Shown: positions 15,571 to 23,230, counted from the first letter of the stretch. The stretch is DNA of 23,230 nucleotides from Actinomycetota bacterium (GCA_005800465.1 SYFI01000105.1:1-23230), one strand, 5' to 3'. Notes: a model not told the origin generated them from the sequence alone. Made by a program: numbers and translations.

Positions 15571-15591
15571 GTGGACCACCGCGGCGCCCCG

Positions 15592-15597
15592 TACCAT
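15592..15597 (+). promoter_or_regulatory. Candidate -10 box of a leaderless promoter (TACCAT)
   Basis: TACCAT lies six bases before GTG 15604, the first codon of the flippase gene and of the second operon. No Shine-Dalgarno is seen. Confidence 0.45.
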
Positions 15598-15603
15598 CCT
15601 GTA

Positions 15604-16929
15604 GTGCCGAGCGCTCAGCCCTCACACCGCGACAACGACATCCGTAACTCGCTGATCGTCGGTGCATCCATCGCCGGATTCAGCCTCGGGGCGTTCGCGT
15701 TCTATCTCGTCGCCGGGCGTGCGCTCGGCCCTGAGGCCTACGGACTCGTCGCGGCGCTCCAGAGCGTGCTCGTTGTCGTGGGAATGCTCGTTATCGCGCC
15801 GCAATGGTCTATCGCCCGGGTGGTGGCTGGCAGCGAGGGCGCCGGGCGCATCGACGCACTCGCCGCCTATCGGCGCGGGCTCATTCTCAGCACGTCGATC
15901 GCCATCGGTGTCGGTGCGCTCACCACCATCGTCACGGTCATCCTCAACGAGGTGCGCGGCGGGATTCCCGTTGCCCCGCTCATCATCACCTACGCATCGA
16001 TCGTGGCGCTTGTCCCGTTGGTGATCGCGTGCGGCGCACTGCAGGGCCAGCGCCGCTATGCGGGACTCGCATGGAGTTACGCATCGAGCGGCATCCTGCG
16101 GGCGCCACTCCTCGCCGTATTTCTCCTCATCCCATTTCTTAGTGACGTTGACGGAGCAGTGCTTGCCGTGGGAGCGGCAATCGCGCTGGGCGCAGCGTGG
16201 GCTGTGTGGCTCACCCGCAGCGATCTGCGCATCGCCAAGCGCCCGAGCGCTGCGACGTGGCGCAACTTCGTGAGCGCACTGCCTGCCGTGATGGTGGGAC
16301 TCACGGGAATCGCGGTGCTCACCAACGTTGACGTGATCGCTGCGAAGTTGTCATTCGGTGGCGAGCAGGCGGGGCTGTTCGGCGCAGCGAGCGTGGTGGC
16401 CAAGGCACTACTGGTGGTGCCTCAGGCACTTGTGATGGTGCTGCTGCCTCGGGTCGCAGAACGCGAGTCCCGCCAGCAGCGCACGGGGTCGCTTCTGGCG
16501 GCGGGCATCTTGGTAATGGCGCTGACGGGTGCGATCGCGATGGTGCTCGCCGTGCCTCTCGCCGAACCGATCATGACCATCGCGTTCGGGTCTGAGTACG
16601 CCTCGGCATCAAGCCTGCTCGTACCATTCTTCGGTGCCACAACGCTGCTCGGTGCCCTGCTCATCCTCGTCAACCATCATGTGGCGCGCAGCGACCATCG
16701 ATTCGTATGGGCAGTGGGCGGGCTGGCAGTGCTGCAGATCGTCCTGCTGGCGATGTTCTCAACTTCCGGCGAGGCCATCATCGCGGTTGATGCCGTGGTC
16801 GCGGGCATCGGCCTCGTGGTGCACGAGATGATCTACTTCAACACTGACGAAAGCATGCTGCGAGGGGCCGGAGCACAATTCGCGACGGTGCTGCGACGCA
16901 TCACCCACCGCGAACAAGGAGCGGAGTGA
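15604..16929 (+). CDS. Wzx-type oligosaccharide flippase (MOP superfamily)
   Basis: 441 aa, almost entirely hydrophobic, with about a dozen membrane helices. The first runs at about residues 16-38 and opens with SLIVGASIAGFSLGAFAFYLVAGRALGPEAYG-type sequence, in which GRALGPEAYGLV is the classic N-terminal signature of polysaccharide flippases. A basic cytoplasmic loop (SDLRIAKRPSAATW) splits the protein into two halves of about six helices, as in the MOP fold. It would move the lipid-linked repeat unit across the membrane. The GTG at 15604 is chosen over the long upstream frame because the upstream part is antisense to the divergent gene and a -10 box precedes it. First gene of an operon; its stop overlaps rfbC (GTGA). 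Confidence 0.85.
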   Translation: MPSAQPSHRDNDIRNSLIVGASIAGFSLGAFAFYLVAGRALGPEAYGLVAALQSVLVVVGMLVIAPQWSIARVVAGSEGAGRIDALAAYRRGLILSTSIAIGVGALTTIVTVILNEVRGGIPVAPLIITYASIVALVPLVIACGALQGQRRYAGLAWSYASSGILRAPLLAVFLLIPFLSDVDGAVLAVGAAIALGAAWAVWLTRSDLRIAKRPSAATWRNFVSALPAVMVGLTGIAVLTNVDVIAAKLSFGGEQAGLFGAASVVAKALLVVPQALVMVLLPRVAERESRQQRTGSLLAAGILVMALTGAIAMVLAVPLAEPIMTIAFGSEYASASSLLVPFFGATTLLGALLILVNHHVARSDHRFVWAVGGLAVLQIVLLAMFSTSGEAIIAVDAVVAGIGLVVHEMIYFNTDESMLRGAGAQFATVLRRITHREQGAE

Positions 16930-17486
16930 AGAGCCTCCCCACCAGCATTCCGGGCCTTATTGCGCTTGAACCCACCGGGCACGGCGACAGCCGTGGGTGG
17001 TTCCAGGAGACCTACCGGCAGAACGTATTGGCCGATCTGGGCGTGGTGGACAACTTCGTTCAGGACAACCACAGCCGGTCGGCCAAGGGTGTTCTTCGCG
17101 GCCTGCACTTTCAGGTTGGTGATCACCCACAGGCCAAGCTGATTCGCTGTGCACGCGGTGCCATCGTTGACGTCGCGGTTGATCTGCGTCGCGGTTCGCC
17201 CACGTACGGCAATTGGGAGGCATGGCAGCTGGACGACGAGCGCGGTCTTCAGATGTATATCCCGGTCGGCTTCGCACACGGCTTCGTAGTTCTCTCCGAC
17301 GTCGCTGACGTGGTGTACCGCTGCTCTGACTACTACGACCCGGCAGGTGACAGCGGCATCAGGTTTGACGATCCGGACGTGGGCGTGGAGTGGCCCGGTG
17401 CGCCCCACTCAGTGAGCGACCGCGACGCCACTGCACCGCTCTTGGCAGACATCGCCGAACAGCTGCCCTTCACCTGGAGCGCATGA
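16926..17486 (+). CDS. rfbC: dTDP-4-dehydrorhamnose 3,5-epimerase (RmlC)
   Basis: 186 aa, the normal length. Single cupin domain with DSRGWFQETY (21-30), NHSRSAKGVLRGLHFQ with catalytic His61, K71, the Tyr in VVYRCSDYY (about 131-137), and SVSDRDA (162-168) carrying the Asp that pairs with the His. It converts dTDP-4-dehydro-6-deoxyglucose to dTDP-4-dehydro-L-rhamnose. rfbA, rfbB and rfbD are not in the window, so they must be elsewhere for dTDP-rhamnose to be made; a related 3- or 5-epimerase on another nucleotide sugar cannot be excluded. GTG start from the 4-nt overlap with the flippase gene. Confidence 0.9.
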   Translation: MKSLPTSIPGLIALEPTGHGDSRGWFQETYRQNVLADLGVVDNFVQDNHSRSAKGVLRGLHFQVGDHPQAKLIRCARGAIVDVAVDLRRGSPTYGNWEAWQLDDERGLQMYIPVGFAHGFVVLSDVADVVYRCSDYYDPAGDSGIRFDDPDVGVEWPGAPHSVSDRDATAPLLADIAEQLPFTWSA

Positions 17487-18358
17487 GCCAGCCCGAGCTC
17501 TCGGTCATCATCGTCTCGTACCGCTGTGGGGCGCTGCTCGATGAATGCCTCACCAGCCTCGATGCCAACCGCTCGACCGTGGACATGGACGTCGAGGTGG
17601 TGGACAACGCCTCGGGTGACGACACCCTGGAGGTGTCGCGCCGTCACACCGGGGTGACCACCACCGCGCTCGACCAGAACCTGGGCTTCGCCCGCGCCAA
17701 CAACATGGCCATGGACCGCGCCCGCGGCAGAGCCGTACTCGTGCTGAACCCAGACACCATCGTGCCGACCGGCGCACTTCGCGCCTGCCTCGACGAACTG
17801 TGGCGTGACCGGTCGGTGGGCCTGCTCACCCCACGCCTCGTTGACCTGGAGGGCCGCCTCGACCGCCGGTGTCACCGCGGCTTTCCCACCCTGTGGTCGT
17901 CGTTCTGTTACTTCACCACCCTCGACCGGGTGTTCACTGGACCCCGTTCACAGCGGTACACAATGGGACATCTCCCCGAGACCGAGGCGGCCGACGTGGA
18001 GGCGGTATCGGGCGCATTCATGCTGATGCCAGCAGACGTCATGCGCCGGGTGGGTGGCTTCGACGAACAGTTCTTTATGTACGCCGAGGACATCGACCTG
18101 TCGCTGCGGTTTGTGGAGGGTGGCTATCGCGTGCGCTACTGGCCCGAGGTTGACGTGGTGCACGTGGGTGCCGGGTCAAACGTGTCGGGCCAGCGCTCAC
18201 CAGATGCGAACGCCGCCTACTTCCGCACCATGGCGCCATTTGTGCGAAAGCACCGCACTGGCCTGCATGGAGTGATTCTGGGCGCCACGGTGTGGGCCAT
18301 GGGTGAGTTGATGCTGGCGGCCAGCGAGGCCAGCCGGCGCGTGAAGAGGTCGGCGTGA
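17483..18358 (+). CDS. GT2 glycosyltransferase, rhamnosyltransferase-like (WbbL-type)
   Basis: 291 aa. GT-A fold: LSVIIVSYRCGALLDECL, VVDNASGDDT (D41), QNLGFARANN, the DXD equivalent NPD at 89-91, then GAFMLMPADVMRRVGGFDEQFFMYAEDIDLS-type sequence, in which FDEQFFMYAEDIDL (193-206) is the acceptor/catalytic signature shared with WbbL-type rhamnosyltransferases. Soluble, perhaps with a peripheral C-terminal helix. Lying directly after rfbC, a rhamnosyl donor is a sensible guess. ATG from the ATGA overlap; the stop is overlapped by the next gene (GTGA). Confidence 0.87.
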   Translation: MSQPELSVIIVSYRCGALLDECLTSLDANRSTVDMDVEVVDNASGDDTLEVSRRHTGVTTTALDQNLGFARANNMAMDRARGRAVLVLNPDTIVPTGALRACLDELWRDRSVGLLTPRLVDLEGRLDRRCHRGFPTLWSSFCYFTTLDRVFTGPRSQRYTMGHLPETEAADVEAVSGAFMLMPADVMRRVGGFDEQFFMYAEDIDLSLRFVEGGYRVRYWPEVDVVHVGAGSNVSGQRSPDANAAYFRTMAPFVRKHRTGLHGVILGATVWAMGELMLAASEASRRVKRSA

Positions 18359-19479
18359 AGATCGCCCTGGTCTCATGCGTGTATCCGCCGTACAAGAGCG
18401 GCATTGGCAATGTGGCGGCGCGCCATGTGCGGCAACTCACCGACATGGGTCACCGGGTCACCGTGTACTGCCCGGTGCACGACGACGAGCCGGGTCGGGA
18501 CATCGTTGACGGCATAGTGGTGGAGCGCCTACGTTCGCTGGTGCGTCACGGCAACTCGGCACTGGTGCCGCAACTGGGGCGGCACATGAAGGGCCACGAC
18601 GCGGTGTACATCATGTGGCCATTCTTCGGCGGGGCGGAATCCGCCGCCATTGGCGCGCGCATGCACAAGATCCCCTACATCGTGTTCTTTCATATGGATG
18701 TGCTGTGGGATGGCTGGCGCGGAGCGCTTCTGGACGGCTACGAGCGCACCGCCGAGCCGTGGATCATGCGCCACGCCCATGCCGTGCTGGCCAGCTCAGC
18801 AGAACTCGCGCAGGCCTCCTCGCTTGGGCGTGTGAAGGGCATCCGCGTGCAGCCGTCGGCGTACTCGCTCGATCTCTCGCGCTTTCACCCCCCGGGGGCC
18901 GATGAGCCGCGCCCCGCGGTGCCGTCCATCGTCTTCGTGGGTGCCATGGATGCGGGCCATGCCTTCAAGGGTGTTCCACAGCTGATCGAGGCCTTTGCAC
19001 GCGTGCGCACGGATATGCCCTGCACGCTTCAACTGGTGGGCGACGGCGACCTTCGCCCAGGCTTCGAAGCGCTGGCGCGTGCCAGCGGAGTGGCCGACGA
19101 CATCAACTTCCTCGGGCGCGTTGACGACGACGAGCTGGCGCGCACCTACCGCATGGGAAGTGTGGTGGTGCTGCCCTCCACCACCCGGGAGGAGGCTTTT
19201 GGCGTGGTGCTGGCCGAGGGCATGGCGTCGGGCTGTCCGGGCATCGCGAGCGACTTCCCCGGCGTCGATGCGGTGGTGAAGAGCGGCGACGGAATCCTGG
19301 TGCCGCCCGGAGATGTACCGGCGCTGGCTGATGCCATCTCCTTGGTCATCGGCGATCCGGAGCGGCAGGCACAGATGTCGAAGGCGGCGCTTGCCGGTGT
19401 GGTCCGTTACTCCCGGGAGGCCGAGCGGGAGCGGCTCGCGGCCGCCTTCGCAGGAATCCCGGCGGGGTCGCACCGCTGA
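18355..19479 (+). CDS. Glycosyltransferase family 4
   Basis: 374 aa, GT-B fold. The start MKIALVSCVYPPYKSGIGNVA has the acceptor Gly loop. The donor half has FVGAMDAGHAFKGVPQLI (194-211), LVGDGDLRP, LGRVDDDELARTYRMG and the EX7E pair E280-E288 in REEAFGVVLAEGMASG. FKGVP in place of HKNP marks a different subgroup from the GT4 enzymes of the first operon. It begins at a GTG overlapping the previous stop and ends in TGATG shared with the next gene. Confidence 0.87.
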   Translation: MKIALVSCVYPPYKSGIGNVAARHVRQLTDMGHRVTVYCPVHDDEPGRDIVDGIVVERLRSLVRHGNSALVPQLGRHMKGHDAVYIMWPFFGGAESAAIGARMHKIPYIVFFHMDVLWDGWRGALLDGYERTAEPWIMRHAHAVLASSAELAQASSLGRVKGIRVQPSAYSLDLSRFHPPGADEPRPAVPSIVFVGAMDAGHAFKGVPQLIEAFARVRTDMPCTLQLVGDGDLRPGFEALARASGVADDINFLGRVDDDELARTYRMGSVVVLPSTTREEAFGVVLAEGMASGCPGIASDFPGVDAVVKSGDGILVPPGDVPALADAISLVIGDPERQAQMSKAALAGVVRYSREAERERLAAAFAGIPAGSHR

Positions 19480-21611
19480 TGGCCCACGCCATGCCCCCGC
19501 CTCCCCCCGCCGCACACCGTGGGCGACGCATCAGCATCGAGGTGCTGGTGGTGCTGGCCGTGGCCGGCCTCATCGCCGTCATTCTTACGTGGCCGCTCGC
19601 GGCCAACTTCGACACGATCATCGCGGGTGGTGGCAGCGCGGGCGACAACACCGGCTACATCTGGGATCTGTGGAGCAACTCGCACTACGGGATAGACCTG
19701 TGGGGTGCTGGGCTGCAGGATCACGTGGGGCTCCCGTTCGGTCGCACCGTCATCGGCGGCGGCAGCCTGCTGCTCTTCTTTTACAACGTGCCGGGGGCCA
19801 TCCTCGGCACATTCCTCCCCACCATCGCCGCCTACAACGTGATGGTGCTGGCGGGCATGGCGCTCACTGGGGCCAGCATGTACTTGCTGGTGAGGTGGCT
19901 GGGGCTGGGTATTGGGCCCGCAGCATGGGCGGGGATGGCGTTCGAGATCTTCCCGTACGAGGCCCTGCGCATCGCTGCGCATCCGCCGCTCGCATGGCTC
20001 ATGTTTGCCCCATTACTCCTGATGGCGTGCACCTGGTGGTTGCAGAAGCCCTCATGGCGGCGCGCCGTCGTCATGGCGGCGGCCACGCTCTTCGCGTGGT
20101 TCAGCGATCCGTACTTCGGCGCCATGGCCCTGGTAGCCGTTGGTGTCACGCTGCTGGTGGCCGTCCCGCTCTTCGCACACTGCTTCGGTGGCAGGGCCGT
20201 TCTCGCCCGCGTGGGGGAGGCCATCGGCGCGCTGGTTGTGATCGTAATCGTGCCGCTGGGGATCATCATCGCGTCCACACGGGGGGTCGCAGACCAGATC
20301 GTCACGCGACAACGCGTGGAGCTCGAGCTGTACGGCGCGCATATCGGTGACTACCTCAAACCGGCGTCCGGTCAGTACCTGTGGACAGGGATATTCGGCA
20401 CAGATGCCGCCCAGTGGCCCCTGTCGAGCCCGGGCGGCGAACGCATGGCATTTCTGGGATGGACCGTCATGGCACTCGCGATCATCGGCCTGGCCCTTGG
20501 CTGGCGCCATCGGGGCAACATTGGGCTGCGCCTGCGCGCGGCCCTGTTCCTCACCATTCCCATCGCCATCGCGATGGCCATCTTCAGCCTGGCGAGCCCG
20601 TACTCGGTCTTTGGGCACAGGATCCCCATGGCATCGTCCTTCGTATTTGACTACCTGCCATTTCTTCGGGTGTACGCCCGCTTCTCGCTCTTCGTCATGG
20701 CGTGCGTGCTGGTCATGGGTGCGGTGGGCCTGGCCCTGCTCATCCGGGGGCGCAGCGTCACCTGGCGCACCAGCATCATGGGGATCGCCATCATCCTCAC
20801 CGCAATGGAGTTGCCCATCTCGGTGCCCATCGGAACGGGTGTGCCGATCCTGCTGAACGGGACAGCACCGGAGAACGTGCCAACCTGGCGCTGGCTGGCG
20901 AACCACGACCCCGGTGCGGTGGTATTCGAGACCCCGGCCTTTCCCAACGAGACCATCGACCGCGAGTTCCTCTACGGCCAGTTGGTGCATGGACACCCGC
21001 TGGCCAATGGAGGGCTCAACGAGCCGGGAGCCGTCAGCGACTTCGGACGTGAATACGGCAACCCACTCTTCCCGGCGTCACCTGCCGCGTACGCGACAGC
21101 GGGAATCGGGTATGTGGTGATCAACCCGTGGGCATGGCAGCAGGCGGGACTCACGGCGCCAGATGTGACGACGCCGCCGGCCGGATATTCGGTGGCCGCC
21201 GCCTTCCCCGACGGCAGCGGTATCTGGCGGGTTACGGCTGCCCCCGAAGTGGCATTCGCTTTCCCCGCCGCCGGATGGACCAACCCCCAGACCATCCGGG
21301 GAGTGCGCTGGCGATACATGGGCGGCACCGCCACCTACACCGCATGGGCGCCGCGCGCGGCCACGGTGACCATCCGGTTTCGGGCAGCGGGCTTTGTCGC
21401 CGGCCGCACGTACAAACTCACAGTGACCGCACCCGATGGCACCACGTCATCCTTCCCGGTCGTGGGGCGTTCCTCAATCAGGCTTCGTACCGCGCTCCCC
21501 CAGGGTGCGAGCACATTCCGTCTGGTTGCATCGGGCACCAATGCCATGACACTCAGTACCGCTGACACGACGCCGGTGGCCGTGCGGGTGTCACAGTGGA
21601 TTATCTCGTGA
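19479..21611 (+). CDS. Polytopic membrane protein, GT-C-like (YfhO-like), with C-terminal soluble domain
   Basis: 710 aa. About ten to eleven hydrophobic helices lie between residues 20 and 452, then a soluble domain of about 255 residues that is probably outside the cytoplasm. The first loop has GDNTGYIWDLWSNSHYG (55-71) with an acidic residue in the place where GT-C enzymes carry the metal or catalytic Asp. DPYF at 210-213 recalls the YfhO group. The C-terminal part ends in a beta-rich unit (VTIRFRAAGFVAGRTYKLTV). Likely roles are a polyprenyl-phosphate-sugar-using transferase, a Wzy-like polymerase or a ligase; sequence alone does not decide. Two GT2 enzymes of the DPM/GtrB type in this window could make its lipid-linked donor. 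It overlaps both neighbours (TGATG, GTGA). Confidence 0.7.
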   Translation: MAHAMPPPPPAAHRGRRISIEVLVVLAVAGLIAVILTWPLAANFDTIIAGGGSAGDNTGYIWDLWSNSHYGIDLWGAGLQDHVGLPFGRTVIGGGSLLLFFYNVPGAILGTFLPTIAAYNVMVLAGMALTGASMYLLVRWLGLGIGPAAWAGMAFEIFPYEALRIAAHPPLAWLMFAPLLLMACTWWLQKPSWRRAVVMAAATLFAWFSDPYFGAMALVAVGVTLLVAVPLFAHCFGGRAVLARVGEAIGALVVIVIVPLGIIIASTRGVADQIVTRQRVELELYGAHIGDYLKPASGQYLWTGIFGTDAAQWPLSSPGGERMAFLGWTVMALAIIGLALGWRHRGNIGLRLRAALFLTIPIAIAMAIFSLASPYSVFGHRIPMASSFVFDYLPFLRVYARFSLFVMACVLVMGAVGLALLIRGRSVTWRTSIMGIAIILTAMELPISVPIGTGVPILLNGTAPENVPTWRWLANHDPGAVVFETPAFPNETIDREFLYGQLVHGHPLANGGLNEPGAVSDFGREYGNPLFPASPAAYATAGIGYVVINPWAWQQAGLTAPDVTTPPAGYSVAAAFPDGSGIWRVTAAPEVAFAFPAAGWTNPQTIRGVRWRYMGGTATYTAWAPRAATVTIRFRAAGFVAGRTYKLTVTAPDGTTSSFPVVGRSSIRLRTALPQGASTFRLVASGTNAMTLSTADTTPVAVRVSQWIIS

Positions 21612-21760
21612 CGCGCGCAATCATCACCGGGCACCAGGGATTCGTGGGTTTGCCTGCGGGGTCGAAGTCCTTCATGCCGGGGGTGGAGTTCCGGTACACA
21701 TCCACCATCATTTCCCACTTCCCTGAAATGCCGGTCACTCGTGGGGGCCAGCACCGATGA
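21608..21760 (+). CDS. Small ORF (50 aa) with Rossmann-like N-terminus, possible SDR remnant
   Basis: It starts at GTG 21608, overlapping the previous stop (GTGA), and ends in TGA overlapping the next start (ATGA), so it exactly fills the only gap in an otherwise gapless operon. The first residues, RAIITGHQGFVG, match the TGxxGxxG start of short-chain dehydrogenase/epimerase enzymes. The remaining 36 residues (from LPAGSKSF to GGQHR) do not continue that fold and I do not recognise them. It may be an SDR gene with a large internal deletion, a small protein, or chance. The opposite strand (21601-21738) also has a protein-like frame containing DFDPAGKPTNPW, so the strand is not certain. Confidence 0.4.
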   Translation: MTRAIITGHQGFVGLPAGSKSFMPGVEFRYTSTIISHFPEMPVTRGGQHR

Positions 21761-22509
21761 ACGATGCGCCGGTGACCACAGGGCCTGCGTGGGTGTGTAT
21801 CCCGACGTACAACGAGCGCGAGAATGTCCACGGGCTCGTCGCCGCCGTTCGGTCCTCCCTCGACTCTGCTGGCCTTGATGGGCATGTACTGGTGATTGAC
21901 GATGGCTCCCCCGACGGGACCGGGGCGATCGCCGACCTCATGGCCGAATCAGATGCCCGCGTGCACGTGCTTCACCGCGCAGAGAAGTGCGGCATCGGCC
22001 CGGCCTACATCGACGGGTTCCGATACGCATTGGCGCAGGGCGCCGAGATCATCCTTGAGATGGACTGCGACTTCTCCCACGATCCCGCCAGCGTTCCGCG
22101 CCTCATCGAGGCGGCGCGCGGTGCCGATCTGGTGATCGGATCGCGCTACACCCCGGGCGGGGGCGTGACCGATTGGGGGCTGGTCCGTCGGGGCATCAGT
22201 CGTGGCGGATGCCTGTATGCGCAGGCGATCCTCGGCACGTCGGTGCGAGATCTGACCGGCGGCTTCAAATGCTTTCGCCGACAGGTGCTTGAGGCGATTC
22301 CCCTCGACGAGGTATCGGGCCAGGGCTATGGATTTCAGGTCGAGATGACCTACCGCACACTGCTCGCCGGCTTCCGCGTTGTCGAGGTGCCCATCACCTT
22401 CACGGATCGCACCGTGGGCCAAAGCAAGATGAGCGGGGACATCGTGCTGGAGGCAGCCACTCTCGTTCCACGGCTTCGGCGGCGGCTCGGGTCGATCCCG
22501 CGGCGCTGA
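21757..22509 (+). CDS. GT2 polyprenol-phosphate mannose synthase-like (DPM1-type)
   Basis: 250 aa, soluble, the usual size of the single-domain DPM1/Ppm1 catalytic unit. Motifs: VCIPTYNERENV (13-24), VIDDGSPDGT (D48, D49), GIGPAYIDGFRYAL, EMDCDFSHDP with DXD at 103-105, VIGSRYTPGGGVTDWG, DLTGGFKCFRR and FTDRTVGQSKMS (215-226). Known reaction of the family: transfer of mannose, or sometimes another hexose, from a GDP- or UDP-sugar to polyprenyl phosphate, giving a lipid donor for GT-C enzymes. That fits the 710-aa membrane protein encoded upstream. ATG from the ATGA overlap with the small ORF; an unrelated GT2 specificity is possible. Confidence 0.87.
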   Translation: MNDAPVTTGPAWVCIPTYNERENVHGLVAAVRSSLDSAGLDGHVLVIDDGSPDGTGAIADLMAESDARVHVLHRAEKCGIGPAYIDGFRYALAQGAEIILEMDCDFSHDPASVPRLIEAARGADLVIGSRYTPGGGVTDWGLVRRGISRGGCLYAQAILGTSVRDLTGGFKCFRRQVLEAIPLDEVSGQGYGFQVEMTYRTLLAGFRVVEVPITFTDRTVGQSKMSGDIVLEAATLVPRLRRRLGSIPRR

Positions 22510-22536
22510 ACCCCCAACCGGGGCCTCTCCTCCCGG

Positions 22537-22542
22537 TATGCT
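22537..22542 (+). promoter_or_regulatory. Candidate -10 box of a leaderless promoter (TATGCT) for rfbH
   Basis: TATGCT lies seven bases before GTG 22550, in the 40-bp gap after the GT2 gene. No Shine-Dalgarno. rfbH would thus begin a separate transcription unit. Confidence 0.45.
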
Positions 22543-22549
22543 GGACGAC

Positions 22550-23230
22550 GTGCCGAACGAGATAACCCCGCAGGACGACGCCGCAGGCGCGATCCGAGCC
22601 CAGATCCTCGACCTCGTGCGTGAGTACCACGCGGTCGCCTTCCCCGACGCGCCTTTCGTCGCCGGGTCGTCGCCCATCCCGGTATCGGGTCGGGTATTCG
22701 ACGACGACGACATCGCCAAACTTGTCGATAGCTCCCTCGACTTCTGGCTCACAACTGGACGGTTCGCCGCCCAGTTCGAGCGCGAGTTCGCCAAGCGCAT
22801 GGGGCTCCGCCACTGCCTGCTGGTCAACTCAGGATCATCCGCCAATCTGGTTGCGTTCTCAGCCCTCACCTCGCCCAAGCTCGGCGACCGCCAGATCCTT
22901 CCCGGCGACGAAGTCATCACTACCGCCACAGGATTCCCCACCACGGTGAACCCGGCCATTCAGTACGGCGCAGTTCCCGTGTTCCTGGATGTCGACGTGC
23001 CCACGTACAACGTCGATGTCTCGCTCCTCGAAGAGGCATTGTCGCCCAAGACCAAGGCCGTGATGGTGGCCCACACCTTGGGCAACCCCTTCGACCTGGC
23101 GACGATCACGGACTTCTGCAGGCGCAACGGGCTGTGGCTCATCGAGGATTGCTGCGACGCCGTGGGCGCCAGATACGACGGCAAGCCTGTCGGTACCTTC
23201 GGCGACCTCGCCACCGTCAGCTTCTATCCG
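22550..23230 (+). CDS. rfbH: CDP-4-dehydro-6-deoxyglucose 3-dehydratase (RfbH/DdhC), N-terminal part
   Basis: 227 codons are visible and the gene runs off the right edge. Recognised by close agreement with RfbH: RAQILDLVREYHA, PFVAGSSPIPVSGRVF, LDFWLTTGRF, LVNSGSSANLVAFSALTSPK, PGDEVITT, GFPTTVNPAIQYGAVPVFLD, YNVDVSLLEEAL, VMVAHTLGNPFDL and LIEDCCDAVGARYDG. It is a PLP/[2Fe-2S] enzyme of the DegT/DnrJ/EryC1 fold that uses His in place of the PLP-binding Lys; that residue and the cluster Cys lie beyond the window. It removes the C3 hydroxyl of CDP-4-dehydro-6-deoxyglucose on the way to 3,6-dideoxyhexoses (abequose, paratose, tyvelose, ascarylose). rfbF and rfbG homologues are expected nearby outside the window. 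The GTG is supported by the -10 box and by the conserved N-terminus. Confidence 0.9.
   Translation, partial: MPNEITPQDDAAGAIRAQILDLVREYHAVAFPDAPFVAGSSPIPVSGRVFDDDDIAKLVDSSLDFWLTTGRFAAQFEREFAKRMGLRHCLLVNSGSSANLVAFSALTSPKLGDRQILPGDEVITTATGFPTTVNPAIQYGAVPVFLDVDVPTYNVDVSLLEEALSPKTKAVMVAHTLGNPFDLATITDFCRRNGLWLIEDCCDAVGARYDGKPVGTFGDLATVSFYP

Noticed and set aside
22511..22523. CCCC/GGGG pairing after the DPM1-like gene as a terminator.
   Set aside because: The stem is only 4 bp with no U-tract, too weak to call.
1..23230. CRISPR arrays, tRNA or rRNA genes, insertion sequences, phage genes.
   Set aside because: None seen: no regularly spaced repeats, no rRNA- or tRNA-like folds and no transposase or integrase motifs noticed by eye. 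A tRNAscan or ISfinder run could still find something short.

Overview
The window is high-GC DNA (roughly two thirds G+C by eye) with dense, mostly overlapping genes, many GTG starts and several promoters that look leaderless. Secreted proteins carrying a C-terminal Ig-like domain that ends in VTVRVK, the leaderless -10 boxes and the gene families together suggest an actinobacterium. Thermoleophilia (Solirubrobacterales-like) is my best guess, but this rests on family resemblance only. The theme is assembly of a cell-surface heteropolysaccharide, flanked by a sigma factor/secreted protein module and a decayed toxin-antitoxin pair.

Left part (1-3210, all minus strand): the N-terminal half of a polyprenyl-phosphate sugar-1-phosphate transferase, which would load the first sugar on the lipid carrier and runs off the left edge; a clan GH-A (GH39/PslG-like) lipoprotein glycosidase; a small protein with a degenerate tyrosine-phosphatase-like P-loop; and a hotdog-fold thioesterase.

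Centre-left (3211-9294): a plus-strand pair made of an ECF sigma factor fused to an anti-sigma-type zinc motif and membrane segments, translationally coupled to an 815-aa secreted Ig-repeat protein. Next comes a Phd/YefM antitoxin overlapping a PIN toxin gene that carries an in-frame amber codon. A secreted beta-propeller-like protein lies on the minus strand.

Centre-right (9411-14605): a five-gene plus-strand operon joined by 4-nt ATGA/GTGA overlaps, encoding three GT4 glycosyltransferases, a DUF1972-type (rhamnosyltransferase-like) glycosyltransferase and an FkbM methyltransferase. It converges on a minus-strand GtrB/DPM-type GT2, and the two genes share a CTAG for their stop codons.

Right part (15604-22509): a second gapless operon with a Wzx-type flippase, RmlC (rfbC), a GT2, a GT4, a 710-aa polytopic GT-C-like protein, a puzzling 50-codon ORF with a Rossmann-like start, and a polyprenol-phosphate mannose synthase-like GT2. 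A separate promoter then drives rfbH (CDP-4-dehydro-6-deoxyglucose 3-dehydratase), which runs off the right edge. The genes fit a Wzx-dependent pathway: initiation by the phosphotransferase, sugar addition by the glycosyltransferases using dTDP-rhamnose-type and probably CDP-3,6-dideoxyhexose donors, methyl capping, flipping, and trimming or release by the glycosidase.
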